Shown one piece after another: positions 36,840-47,300 of a DNA stretch of 64,000 nucleotides. A model generated the notes under the pieces. That model did not search any database and was not told where the DNA came from. It worked only from the letters and a program-made list of their open reading frames with translations. The stretch's first letter is position 1, and each line of letters opens with the position of its first letter. Origin of the DNA: Zerene cesonia (Eukaryota; Arthropoda; Insecta; Lepidoptera; Pieridae); contig NC_052121.1 of assembly GCF_012273895.1 (NCBI RefSeq), forward strand, positions 930,001-994,000. Direction: 5' to 3'. Both the position numbers and the translations under genes were made by a program.

Positions 36840-37090
36840 AATTATGATACGGTATTACTAGCTGGTGGTGGTCTACTGTGGTAGTGGTGGTCTATAGTAG
36901 TAGTAGTGGTAGCCGAGCACGCTTCGGCACGAATTGGGCCAGTTCGCACCGGGGAAGTACCGCACCCCCACAGAAGACCGGCGTGAAATAGTATATTGCT
37001 GTGTTGTGTGAGGCGTATGGTCTGCAAACGATCTTACGCCTCTCTAAATATTCATGGGCGGTGGTAGCGCTTACCATCAGGCGACCCAAC
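36840..37090. repeat. SINE-like repeat with GGT/GTA-rich head
   Basis: Starts with a 'gtggtggtctactgtggtag' simple-repeat part, then 'gcttcggcacgaattgggcc', 'cgcaccggggaagtaccgca' and 'cttaccatcaggcgacccaa', and an A-run. Partial copies with the same blocks are near 1750, 2080, 11760 and 54240. Confidence 0.65.
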
Positions 37091-37311
37091 TCCATAAAAA
37101 AACTGGAATAAATATTGAGCTCATCAAATATAAAAACGCGGTCTCTTCAATTTGAGACTTTAGGTAATATGTAAAATTTAAATTAACAATAACTAAATTT
37201 ACTACTATATCAAAAAGAGAGTATATATAAAACACATGAGGTAATTGCAAGGAACGAATAATTAAGAACAGTTGTTATCTCGTGTTTGGTTTCACGCGAG
37301 TATTATACATT

Positions 37312-37452
37312 TAGAAATTAAAAACTTTTCAACGGATTTTAAACGCGATTTTCTCCCCGTGACCACGCTCGCTGTAAAGTGTTCGAAACGTCGGGTTAAT
37401 AATATAATGAATAAATCGCGTTTAAAATCCGTTGAAAAGTTTTTAATTTCTA
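37312..37452. mobile_element. MITE with perfect 39-bp terminal inverted repeats
   Basis: Arms 37312-37350 and 37414-37452 are exact complements (left starts TAGAAATTAAAAACTTTTCA). The 63-bp centre has 'gaccacgctcgctgtaaagt' and 'gttcgaaacgtcgggttaat', as in the copy at 18749. It is non-coding and lies just downstream of SDR paralog 4. The perfect arms suggest a young copy. Confidence 0.92.
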
Positions 37453-37597
37453 GTTGTTATCTCATTGCATTTAAACACAAGAAAACTTGAAAATTTATAA
37501 GATAAATAAAATGACAGTAACTTTTGTTCATATATTATATAATGTGTAGTGTTTGTACAATGGTACAAACACAGATTCCAAATATTAGAAAACGTTA

Positions 37598-38344
37598 TCA
37601 GCATTTTAGTTTCGCTCCATTATCACAAACGTAATTAGAACCCGTTATACTTTTCGCTTTCTCACTCGCCAGATACATTATAAGTTCAGCTATTTCTTCC
37701 GGTTCTGCAACTTTATTGAGCACCGTTAAAGGTATGGCGTCATCCCATGATGCTTTGACTCCAGAGTTTTCCATCATGTCAGTCCTAACAGGGCCTGGGC
37801 TAACTGAGTTCACTCGTACACCAGTTGGCGCTAGTTCCAAAGCAGCTGCTCGGGTAAAATGATCGACGCCAGCCTTTGAAATTAGGTACGACAATATACA
37901 TGGTATCGCTGGTAGAGAAGAGCCACCCGAACTTGATACGTTTACTATATTGCCTCCACTTTTGATCAAGTAAGGTACCGCAAGATGCGTCGCGTATACC
38001 TGTGCGCGTAGATTTGTACGCATTATTTCGTCGTAACAGTTCATAAGATTTTCATCTAGAATACTAGCGTATCGACCTATCCCAGCATTGTTCACTAGGA
38101 CGTCTAGGTTTCCAAACGTATCTATAGTGTCCTTTATCAGACTTCTTACTTCGTTGTCGTTGGATATATCGGCTTTTATCACCAGAGGTTTCGTGGGACA
38201 TTTTTGTGCAACTTTCTTCAGTTTTTCTTCATTTCTACCAACCATGGCGACTTTAGCACCTTCCTTGGCAAATAGGATTGAAGTAGCGGCACCTATACCA
38301 GAACTGGCACCAGTGACAATAACAACTTTGTTAAGGAAACTCAT
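37598..38344 (-). CDS. Short-chain dehydrogenase/reductase, paralog 4 (248 aa)
   Basis: A single-exon classical SDR. I place the start at 38344 (MSFLNKVVIVTGASSGIG), because the other three genes begin MSF-x-NKVV; an in-frame ATG 12 codons further upstream would add a non-conserved hydrophobic stretch. Motifs are TGASSGIG, NNAGIG, Ser in NVSSSGGSS, active-site Tyr-LIS-Lys, VSPGPVRTD and C-terminal SITGSNYVCDNG. It is likely a soluble NAD(P)-dependent oxidoreductase with unknown substrate. It is the first gene of the array in transcription order; spacing to paralog 3 is about 1.0 kb and holds a MITE and a SINE-like repeat. Confidence 0.93.
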   Translation of the reverse strand: MSFLNKVVIVTGASSGIGAATSILFAKEGAKVAMVGRNEEKLKKVAQKCPTKPLVIKADISNDNEVRSLIKDTIDTFGNLDVLVNNAGIGRYASILDENLMNCYDEIMRTNLRAQVYATHLAVPYLIKSGGNIVNVSSSGGSSLPAIPCILSYLISKAGVDHFTRAAALELAPTGVRVNSVSPGPVRTDMMENSGVKASWDDAIPLTVLNKVAEPEEIAELIMYLASEKAKSITGSNYVCDNGAKLKC

Positions 38345-39962
38345 GATTGCAAAGCTATCAACAAAATAGAACTGAATCAAAATGTCATTGCATGTGAGAT
38401 ATCTCGTATTGACGCAACTGTGGCTCCATGCAATTTACAGTTCTTTGTTTCGTAAACATATGGTAAACATAAGTGAATAACTCCTAATTGCATTTCTACA
38501 ATTTTGTGAAAAATTCTGTTGAGAATATTATTACTGGTCCATTGTATCATAATCATAAATAAAGTAGTATTTGTAATGTTCTGTAGTTTCCATTAATTAG
38601 TAATTAGCCTAAGGATCCGTCTAGAAGAAATATTTCTCATATTATATATACGCGGTGACCAGATAGGGAGAATAAAGCAAAATAAAACGTACATGTTTGA
38701 CTTCATCTTTATATAATAAACAAGTCTATGTTATAAAATTCAAGCTATGATAAATTGTAACAATAATTTCTTCAGAATTGCTTATTCGTGAGGTTAAATA
38801 AAATGTGTTTGTCTATATAACAATTATTTTACGACATTTAGTTTTGCGACAGTCGTTTAACAAATTTTACGCATGAATACTTATTTAACGCAAGGTATAA
38901 TATAATTGTAACAAATTAACAACTGGTACTTAATTGAAGATAGTCATATAATAAGGAACTGTAGACAAATTAGCAAATCATTTAAGAGGCGCTACATAGA
39001 TGTTCATTCATAGGTATATACAAAGGCAGTACCAAGTATAAGGCATGTAATTGATACCATTATTACAATCCCGCAGTAATATATAATAATAATAAATAAT
39101 TGTGTCTCCGGATGTCTGGACGTATACGTGAGAGAATACAATACAAGTATAACCCAAGGATTATAATATTTCAGTAGCATTTAAATTGTTACTTTCACGC
39201 TGAATAGACAAATGACAAACTTCCATTACTTTTTCTTTTTCATATTTTTTTATTTTATATTTAGTTTGCACATGCTTTCTAAAATGCTAAGAAATTTTCT
39301 AATAGAAATTACATATTTTCAATTACTATGTACAGGTTATAAAATAAGGTTTTTTACCCGCCGACCATGTTTTAACAAAATACTTTTTTATAGAAAAAAC
39401 AACGAAGAAATTGTTTTCATTTGGTTAAATTTAAGAATCTGGAGGTCAACTACCTTCCTATCCCCAGACCTCAAGATTCTCAAATGGAGAAATGACAACA
39501 ATTTCTTCGTTTTCGGAACGTCGGTCGATACAAATTGTATAAACAATCGAATACCAGTTTTTTTACATATAAAATTAGCTCATTATCATTTACAAGTTAA
39601 TTTAACAATTAAAATACACTGAAAATAATTAATAAAGGGAGTTGTTGATTTTTGACGAAAGAAATAAATAATTTTGGTATCAACAACAAACAGAAGCATG
39701 CATAAAAATTATTAGTAAACCGACAAAATCAGCAATTCAGAACACTTGCAGTGCAGATTCAGTGTTACCATAAACAAAATATAAATACGAAATCAAAACA
39801 CAACTAAAAAACATACTGAACTGTATTTAATTTCTATAATACATCCTCGTGATATCAAACAGAAAATCTCTCAAACAAAAATTCTTCTGTCAATATTGCC
39901 TCGCGTTTCCATAATGTCGTAAACTGCCCCTATTTGCCCCATGCCCCTTACCCCGTTAAGTG
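38345..39962. other. Intergenic between SDR cluster and RWDD4
   Basis: AT-rich, with no supported gene. The 136-codon plus-strand frame at 39212-39622 is Phe/Ile/Asn-rich low-complexity sequence and overlaps an inverted repeat (39401-39511), so I do not accept it as a gene. Confidence 0.6.
39401..39511. ncRNA. Long hairpin (about 45-bp arms), possible hairpin RNA or fold-back element
   Basis: The left arm 39401-39447 starts AACGAAGAAATTGTT; the right arm 39467-39511 ends AACAATTTCTTCGTT. They pair over their whole length with few mismatches and a 2-nt bulge. The loop is about 19 nt. Size and shape fit a pre-miRNA or short hpRNA as well as a small fold-back element. Only the structure is seen; transcription is unknown. 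Confidence 0.4.
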
Positions 39963-41788
39963 TCAAGAGGGCTGCACATGTGGGGCTTGTGAGAGGTGTT
40001 TGACGATGTCGACCCAATCCCACCCGCGCGGTTTCTCCCCCCCACGACCCATTTCCGCGCGGTCCCACGCCCTCCTCTTCTGTGCTTTGCTTAACTGTTC
40101 TTTCTTTTCTGGTTTCTTTGTATCCGCCTGAAGATTGAATAAATAATAAGTGAATATTACATTAAAGATACTGCTATAAACACTTTCTCATACATAATGA
40201 ATAATGAAAATTAACATATAAAATTATTGAAAAAGATGAAATTTCTGATATCAGTAACAAATAGTTGAACAACATACAACAAAACTGAGTCTGTACTCTC
40301 TCTCTCTCTCTCTCAAGAGTCAGTACATTGAGAACATTTAAAAAATCTGATGGGGTTTTAAAGAGTACATGGATCAAGGTTCACAACATAGATCAATATG
40401 GATCCAGCTAATATAATATATAATTCTGTTTTGGATTTTGTTCCCATGTTAGTTGTTACTTGATCATTTTTAATATAACATTATAATAGTGCTCCCCTAT
40501 ACAAATCAGCAAGCTATATTATATACATTACTTAATAGAGATTCAATTTGAATAGTAACAAAATTTCTAAAGTTTTTTTTTTGTATGCACTAATCTCAGG
40601 AAGCATATGTACATAATCCTTGAGTGTATAGTATACACCTACCAATAATATAGAATGATTACTCACAGGATCAGGATCACAGATTGCAATCTTTTCAACT
40701 CTAGCAGTTATAACCTCATCAGTCTGTTCCGCCAATATTTCCGAAACTTTCTCCTTGAGGTATTCAAACAGTGTATATGTCATAGCACAGCCAATCCACT
40801 GATCAGCTTCTGCATTTAATAAATTTAAAATGTTCTCTTTCACTGATGGCAGTCTGGAATTATTAAAAAAATATATAGAAGAAAGTAAAAATAAAACAAA
40901 TCTACCATTTGTTTGCTAAAATATTATACCTGTAGATGAAAATAGTATTAGTCCCTAGTAAATGTTTTTACAATCATTGTTCTTACTAGTCAAACTATGG
41001 AAACATAATTTAATTAATGATTTGTATGGTTCCCAACTATTCTAACCTAACCATTTAATTTTCCAATTACATTATTTTTTAAAGAGCTTACATATATGCA
41101 CTGACATAAAAACAAAATCAATTAACTTATACATAATTGTTATTTCTAAAATTGTCTGAGTGTTTGCTTCCAATAAAATTACACCTTTCAAAAAACCTAG
41201 GAACTAGAAAAAATAAACATTGATTACTCACAAGTGTTGATTGTAGAATATTTCCAGATTAAAATTAGGTTTCTCCGTTGGATAAGTGGGTCCCCAGGAT
41301 ATCTCAACAATGAAGGATTTCTCACCGTCTTTATACTGAAATAATGTAAAAGAAACATTTTCAGTTTTACATTAAATTAAAGAAAATTTACATAGCATGT
41401 GCATGGGGGGGTGGGGGGATGGCACAATAAGATTAATGTTAATAAAATTGGAAAGTAGTATCTGTAATATCACATTGTATTCGCAAGTTTGTTGACCTTA
41501 TACGTCAAATCTAACACTTATTTTATAGCAAATAATTTTGAAATGCATAAGTTACCCTTCAGCCTGGGGCCCCATATCATTGATACAGCTGATACAGCTT
41601 TAGTTACATTCCTGTATATGACAGACTAACAAAATATTCTCATTTATAAAGTTTCACCATAAACAAAAGTAAATTCAGACCTTATATTGATAAGTTTTAT
41701 CATTTAACTGCTTGAAATTATCATCTCCTTCATAAATAGATTTTAAAACCTCAACTTCCTCAGCCTGCTGCTCAGCATCATCAGACAT
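39963..41788 (-). CDS. RWDD4: RWD domain-containing protein 4 homologue (4 exons, 187 aa)
   Basis: Exons are 41788-41681, 41335-41232, 40853-40667 and 40127-39963; phases are 0, 2, 0 and the sum is 564 bp including the stop. The protein starts MSDDAEQQAEEVEVLKSIYE, the classic RWD start with the LKSIY element. It continues YKDGEKSFIVEISWGPTYP (the RWD YP region), then helix-rich EYLKEKVSEILAEQ, and a basic tail KKEQLSKAQKRRAWDR with EKPRGWDWVDIVKHLSQ. The C-terminal KPRGWDWVDIVKHL block is specific to the RWDD4 type; length is near the vertebrate protein as I recall it (about 188 aa). Molecular function is poorly known; RWD domains mediate protein binding. It is divergent to the Aurora kinase gene, about 1.2 kb between the two starts. 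Confidence 0.92.
40297..40314. repeat. CT dinucleotide microsatellite
   Basis: A run of about nine TC/CT units, in intron 3 of the RWDD4-type gene. Confidence 0.9.
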
Positions 41789-42953
41789 TATTAACAAGAA
41801 TCTGGAAAAAGTCCTTGTACATAGAATATTTTAAACACAATGCAAACATAAAAATATAAGATGTATCTAAATAAGGCATAGTATATGTATGCATGAATGC
41901 ATAATTTTGCAAGAAATACTTGTCTTAAAGTCGAGGCGAGTAAAAAAAGTATCTCTCATCAGTCTTTAAGTAGCATATTTAGTTTTTTTATTGTGTGTGA
42001 ATTTATGAGAATTTCAACACACACACGATCAAACAACACACACAAAATTTAAAATAGAAATTACGATGAATGTTCAAATTATAGGTTGTTTATACTTACA
42101 AGAGTGAGAAAAAGGGAGACTGTATTTTTTGCACTTGTTTAAAACCTATACGATATTTTATAATTTTTATTATAATTATCTAAATTTTAATTGAAACATC
42201 AATTGTTTTATTTTAGTGAAATGTAAACGATAAAACAAACCGTGAAAGAACAGCTGTATATTGACGTTTGACAGCAATCCCTATCCTTGGTAGTTGGTAT
42301 TTTTCTTTGCTTTCCTTCATAGATTTGACGTTATTGTTGGTTGGTTTTATATTTTTTTCATAGAAGACTAGAAAGGTGGTAGTTAGTAATGTACATTTTG
42401 GTTTTTTAAAAAATCATGAAGTCTAGAATTTTATAAATAAAAATCGTTTATTTAGCAAAAATAAATAGATTTAACACAAATCAAACACTTTATGATTGAC
42501 TAGCTGTGCTCCGCGGTTTCACCAGCGTAAGTCCGTATCCCCTGGGAATATCGGGATAAAAAGCCTTGCCTATATGTTATTCCAGTTGTCCAGCTGTCTA
42601 CGGTACCAAATTTCATTCCAATCGGCTCAGTAATTTTTGCGTGAAAGAGCAACAAACACACACAAAACCCTTACAAAGTTTCGCATTTGTAATATTATGT
42701 CAGTCTGAGTTGCATTGCAATTTATTACAATTATTTTCTTAATCAATTTTTTTACCAAATATGTACAACTTTCATCATATTAACTTAAAAATAAAAGTAG
42801 GTAAACATTAAATATAACTTTTTTGATATGGTAACCTGTCGCTCAAATACGTTGGACTTGTCATATTATTCAATTCAAATCTGAAATCCGCGAACATTGT
42901 GTTCAATGATAAAGTACTAGAATAAATTAAATAGTAATAAAGTATATTAAAAT
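41789..42953. promoter_or_regulatory. Divergent intergenic region of RWDD4 and Aurora kinase
   Basis: The two genes point away from each other, so this 1.17 kb must hold both promoters and 5' UTRs. No TATA or initiator site can be assigned with certainty. A repeat copy occupies 42498-42702, so the Aurora-proximal promoter is probably within about 250 bp of its ATG unless it lies beyond the repeat. Near 42250-42330 lies a less AT-rich patch ('gacgtttgacagcaatccct') that could be an initiation area for RWDD4. Confidence 0.4.
42498..42702 (-). repeat. AGCTAGT-type short repeat, near-complete copy
   Basis: Reverse-orientation copy of the element at 13495: starts 'gactagctgtgctccgcggt', has 'accaaatttcattccaatcg' and 'gcgtgaaagagcaacaaaca', and ends 'gtttcgcatttgtaatatta'. 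It lies between RWDD4 and the Aurora kinase gene. Confidence 0.75.
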
Positions 42954-44000
42954 ATGAATATTCAAAAGAGCGAGTCCAAAGAAAATAGACCTCCAATTGT
43001 TGGGCGATCTCTAGTGCCGTCTACAAGTACACCGATGATTCAAGCGACAACAGATGGTTTCAAAGTACCAACACTGCCTGTAAGTCGACCCCTCGCTCAC
43101 AATAACAAAGCAACAGTAGCAGGAGAACCTGTAAAACCTGAAGGAAAGAAAGAGGAGAAAAAGAAGCAATGGACTATAGCGGATTTTGACTTAGGACGAC
43201 CACTGGGCAAAGGTAAATTTGGAAATGTTTACTTAGCTAGAGAGAAAGAATCGCACTACGTAGTTGCTCTAAAAGTATTGTTCAAAAGTCAAATTCACGA
43301 TTCGGAAATAGAACATCAAGTGCGTCGCGAAGTTGAAATACAATGTCGCCTTCGACATCCCAATATACTGCGAATGTACGGTTACTTCCATGACGAAAAA
43401 CGCATATACTTTATCTTGGAATACGCGAAACATGGTGCTTTGTACAAATTATTGAAGGAACGCGGGCGTTTCGATGATAGAACTGCAGCTATATATGTAA
43501 GAGATTTAACCAAAGCCCTTATTTATTGCCATTCCAAAAAAGTTATACATAGGGATTTGAAACCTGAGAATTTATTAATTGGCCACAACTGGGAGCTGAA
43601 GATAGCTGATTTTGGTTGGTCTGTGCACTCTCCATCTTCTAGACGTATGACATTATGTGGCACTTTGGATTATTTATCACCTGAAATGATAGATGGGAAA
43701 CCACATAGCTATGCAGTGGATATTTGGAGTTTGGGAGTGTTATGCTACGAGTTATTAGTTGGTTTACCTCCATTTGACGCTAAGGATTCTCACCAAACAT
43801 ATAAAAAGATACGCTATGTCATAATAAAATATCCAGAATTTGTCTCCGAGAAAGCTAAAGACTTGATGGGAAAATTATTAGTGATTAATCCAGAACAAAG
43901 GCTACCGCTAGCAAGTGTTCTCCAGCATCCATGGATCATAGAAAATGCCCCTGAAGGTGCAACAGCACCTGCTTTCAATCCTGAACCAAAACAATTGTAG
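42954..44000 (+). CDS. Aurora-type serine/threonine kinase (348 aa, intronless)
   Basis: A complete protein kinase. The catalytic domain (about 78-332) has the glycine loop GKGKFG (85-90), ATP lysine K107 in ALKVLF, HRDLKPEN (199-206), DFG at 219-221, activation-loop Thr233 in RRMTLCGTLDYLSPEM, and a hydrophobic C-terminal motif after HPWI. RPLGKGKFGNVYLARE, ADFGWSVHSPS and CGTLDYL are hallmarks of the Aurora family, which controls centrosomes, spindle assembly (A) or chromosome segregation and cytokinesis (B). The 75-residue N-terminus is basic and has a KEN sequence at 9-11, a possible APC/C degron. A-type versus B-type cannot be decided here: the N-terminus is short for A, while KKQWTIADFDLGRPLGKG resembles both. 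The lack of introns is unusual beside the multi-exon neighbours and suggests a retrocopy or complete intron loss; the frame is intact, so it is likely functional. Confidence 0.93.
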   Translation: MNIQKSESKENRPPIVGRSLVPSTSTPMIQATTDGFKVPTLPVSRPLAHNNKATVAGEPVKPEGKKEEKKKQWTIADFDLGRPLGKGKFGNVYLAREKESHYVVALKVLFKSQIHDSEIEHQVRREVEIQCRLRHPNILRMYGYFHDEKRIYFILEYAKHGALYKLLKERGRFDDRTAAIYVRDLTKALIYCHSKKVIHRDLKPENLLIGHNWELKIADFGWSVHSPSSRRMTLCGTLDYLSPEMIDGKPHSYAVDIWSLGVLCYELLVGLPPFDAKDSHQTYKKIRYVIIKYPEFVSEKAKDLMGKLLVINPEQRLPLASVLQHPWIIENAPEGATAPAFNPEPKQL

Positions 44001-44367
44001 TGTTAATTTTATAAAGTGTCCTTGTTGCTCTAATAATGGTATTTTTATATGACAGAACCATTGAACAAATTTTATCAAACTTTGTAATACTTAATGCATT
44101 ATTTAAATGTGAAATGTGTAATAAGATTTGATGTTTATTGTATTCTATAAAGATATGTTAGTCTAATTTTAATTATGGTTATATGATAAAAAAACACTAA
44201 TGCATATTCAGTTAAATAGTATATTTAGTAATGACTTTAGTCAATACATTCCTCTATATTTCATGGTGCCACTTAATGTTTGGAAAAGACTTAAAAAATG
44301 ACTGACAAAATATTTATTTCTAAACAATCATGTAAAATAATTTTAATAATAAATTAGTTATAACAAA
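44001..44367. other. Convergent intergenic: 3' ends of Aurora kinase and ionotropic receptor
   Basis: AT-rich, 367 bp between two stop codons of convergent genes. It holds both 3' UTRs; AATAAT/ATAAATT-type signals near 44345 would serve either gene. No repeat is recognised. Confidence 0.55.
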
Positions 44368-47300
44368 TCAATGCTTTTTGTTCTTGGTCTTATAATATTC
44401 ATCTAAAAAGTATTTATCAAATTGTGGGTCTCGTTTTACGATGCAATTCCAATGAATGAATTCACCTATAAGGCACAAAAGGCTCAATGAATATCCAATG
44501 GCCAAAGCAATGAAAGCACAGTATAATTTTTTCAGATTTATCAAAGCTTTGATTTCTTCTTCACTAGTGTCTAAGGATCTTATTTTGTACATGGCATCAT
44601 TAAGCCATTTCTCCACCAGACCCACTTCAACAATACGACGTAAATATATATCAGCTAGAGGCTTTAAAGGTGAATTTTTATGAAAACCTATAGAAATCGG
44701 TGTGTTAACCACACAATCGGACATAATATGAAGACTCCTTTCCATGCCTGTTCTATTTACCATTCCAGTGCCATTCATCGTCGAATTATCGTCTTGGATG
44801 TGCATGTTCACATTTCTTCGTTTAACGCTGAGGTATTTAAGAAAATTGGCGCTATCGTAGTATGCGAAAACGCCCTGAGCGATTCTTTCAGCGGCTTCAT
44901 CGGGATCGTTAATACTTTCGAATTTCTCTCCAATTTTCTGGCCTTTCTCATCTAAGGATTGTTGAAAGAAATTCTTAGTTTCGCTGCCCCAGCCACCACA
45001 AGGGAGCTTGCTATCGACTAATTCTTTTAAGGTGTCTATAGTGACTCTAGGTGCTGGGTTGGCTAGAATGGCTGTCATACTCGCTCTGTACGATACTACT
45101 AATAAAATACAATATAACCAGTACCATCCGGTCAAAAGCCGTATCGACCAGCCCGTTGGCAGCTTAGGCAGTGAAACGACGAGTAACATTCCATATGTAT
45201 AAAGAATGCTATTTGTAATTTCGCCGAACAAATATAACCCGACTGGTTTTGCATCTGCAAACATTAGACGTGTCAGTTAGCGATCAAATGCGTCAGGACT
45301 ACCTGAAAGCCTGTTTTTAATGAGTAAATTTGCATTCAATGTTTTCCTATACGCATACGAGTTAAAAGATTGAAAACGAACTTGAAACGTTGAAACCTTT
45401 CTAACGAACAGGTACACAAAATACATAGTTCAACGAATATTAAGAAACTGAAAAATCGGTACGTCCATTAATTACGTGAGGGGATTTTTTGAAATATTTC
45501 GATTAAAGACTTCGAGATTTGATTCAACCCTCTAAAAATCTATTCTAATTTTTAATTACGTTAGTTGTTCAGTAAGTACTTGCAAAAATGCTCAATACTT
45601 TTTATGACGACTAGCTAAGATTAGTATTTACGACGTATAAACAAACTACTGTATTCCCTGCGGAATTCGGAATATATAGTAAAAATTGGTGTACTCGAAA
45701 AAAATAATACATAGGTTTCTCCTACAAATAAGGAGTAAATTGGAGAGCTATCGCCTTTCTGATTTTATAAATCACTTTCTAAAGGAATTAATCTGCGATA
45801 ATACTAATTGTATCCTTGTTAGAGAACTCAAAAGAATGGGGTATTTACCACTAAAATTTTCTTTGTTTTGTAAATTTCTTGATTGCTCCTTGAAATCTAA
45901 CAAGTCCAAGTAATAATAGGCTAAGCCGAAAAAGATCGATCCTGTTACTAATAGTACCAGGAGTACGGCGATCCACATGTACAATCTAGAAAAAAATATA
46001 TGTACCTATGTATTAAAAGTCCCAGTATAAGTATGTAGTCTCTTATAATGGTTTAGTCCCTATAATAAATTGAATTATAAACTCATTCCTCCACTTAGTG
46101 GGGAGGGGGCAGATGCATTTCGGTGATCGTTTTTATTTTATTAGAAAAAAAAAATTGGTCTGCGCTCTATGCAGTATGCACCGCTAGTGGCAGAGAATGC
46201 TTTTCAAGAGTGACAAGATTACTTGCTTTAAATGGGTTGCACCAGTCTCCAAATAATAATATTTGTGGCCTCCGCAGACACTCCATTTGAAGTAGGTACA
46301 TACTTAATATGTTGGTGATGTAGAGGTATATATTCTATTTAATTTTGAATTAATTTCTTCAATGAGTAAGGAGGTATAAATAAAAATTAAAGAATTTTTC
46401 CCAAATGAAATGATTTCCACTTTCCAAACATTGATATCATACATATTATATCTTTAATCAGAAATCGTTTGAATGAAAACTTACTTAAAAGGCAAGATGA
46501 GTGTTTTCCAAGAATTGTCAGTCAGCGCTTCAGGCGTAAGGAACGTCCAACATTGCGATGTGTAGGGTATACTTAAGTCGGTTAAATCCAAATGGTATGG
46601 TGTGTACTGCAGATTGGCTAGTGCTAAATCCGCTTTACCATTCACTATTTCACCGAGAAGACCGGAAAAAGAACCATTGGCCAGCTTTTCACCCCATTTA
46701 TGGAAGTCTGCGTGAATTGCTTGGTATAATTTCGGTTTGAAATTCATCTTTTGTGACAATGTGTTGAGGATCTGTAAAGATTATTACTTATATAACTTTG
46801 AATTGATAATAGGTAATTCGAATTCGAAGAGAATAGGTAATTCGAAAAGATAACTCGACTTGGAAGTAGTGTGGGTTAGCTATTTTTGTAAAACATTTGT
46901 TAATGGAATTACTGTCAACAAGGCTCAGCTGTTTTGCTGGTTAGTGGCAAACAGACAGATTATTTTATAAGCTTTAAGCTACGAAAAAAAATAAGAAGTC
47001 TAATAAGATTCAACGTCTTATTCACTGTTTTGGACCTTATTGAGGCTAATAATTATGGATTTACCATATAACAGAACTTACTTCCACTTCAACACCGCTG
47101 ATTTTGTTCGTTTCATTTGTTTTCACTACCGTCACGGAGGGGACATGCTCTAAATACACCACGTTTAAAATCTCACCATTTAAATTGCTTGTCTTATCTA
47201 CGAACAAGTTTCTTCCATAGTGGAACCTACCATTTCTCCAAATATCGACCCTTTGCGATATAAAAACCTCTTTTATCGGATTAGGAAATGGTATGGTAGT

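Noticed and set aside
32118..38369. Plus-strand frames opposite the SDR genes
   Set aside because: Shadows of the minus-strand coding sequence, with no independent support.
39212..39622. 136-codon plus-strand frame rich in Phe and Ile
   Set aside because: Low complexity, overlaps a hairpin, and has no family resemblance.
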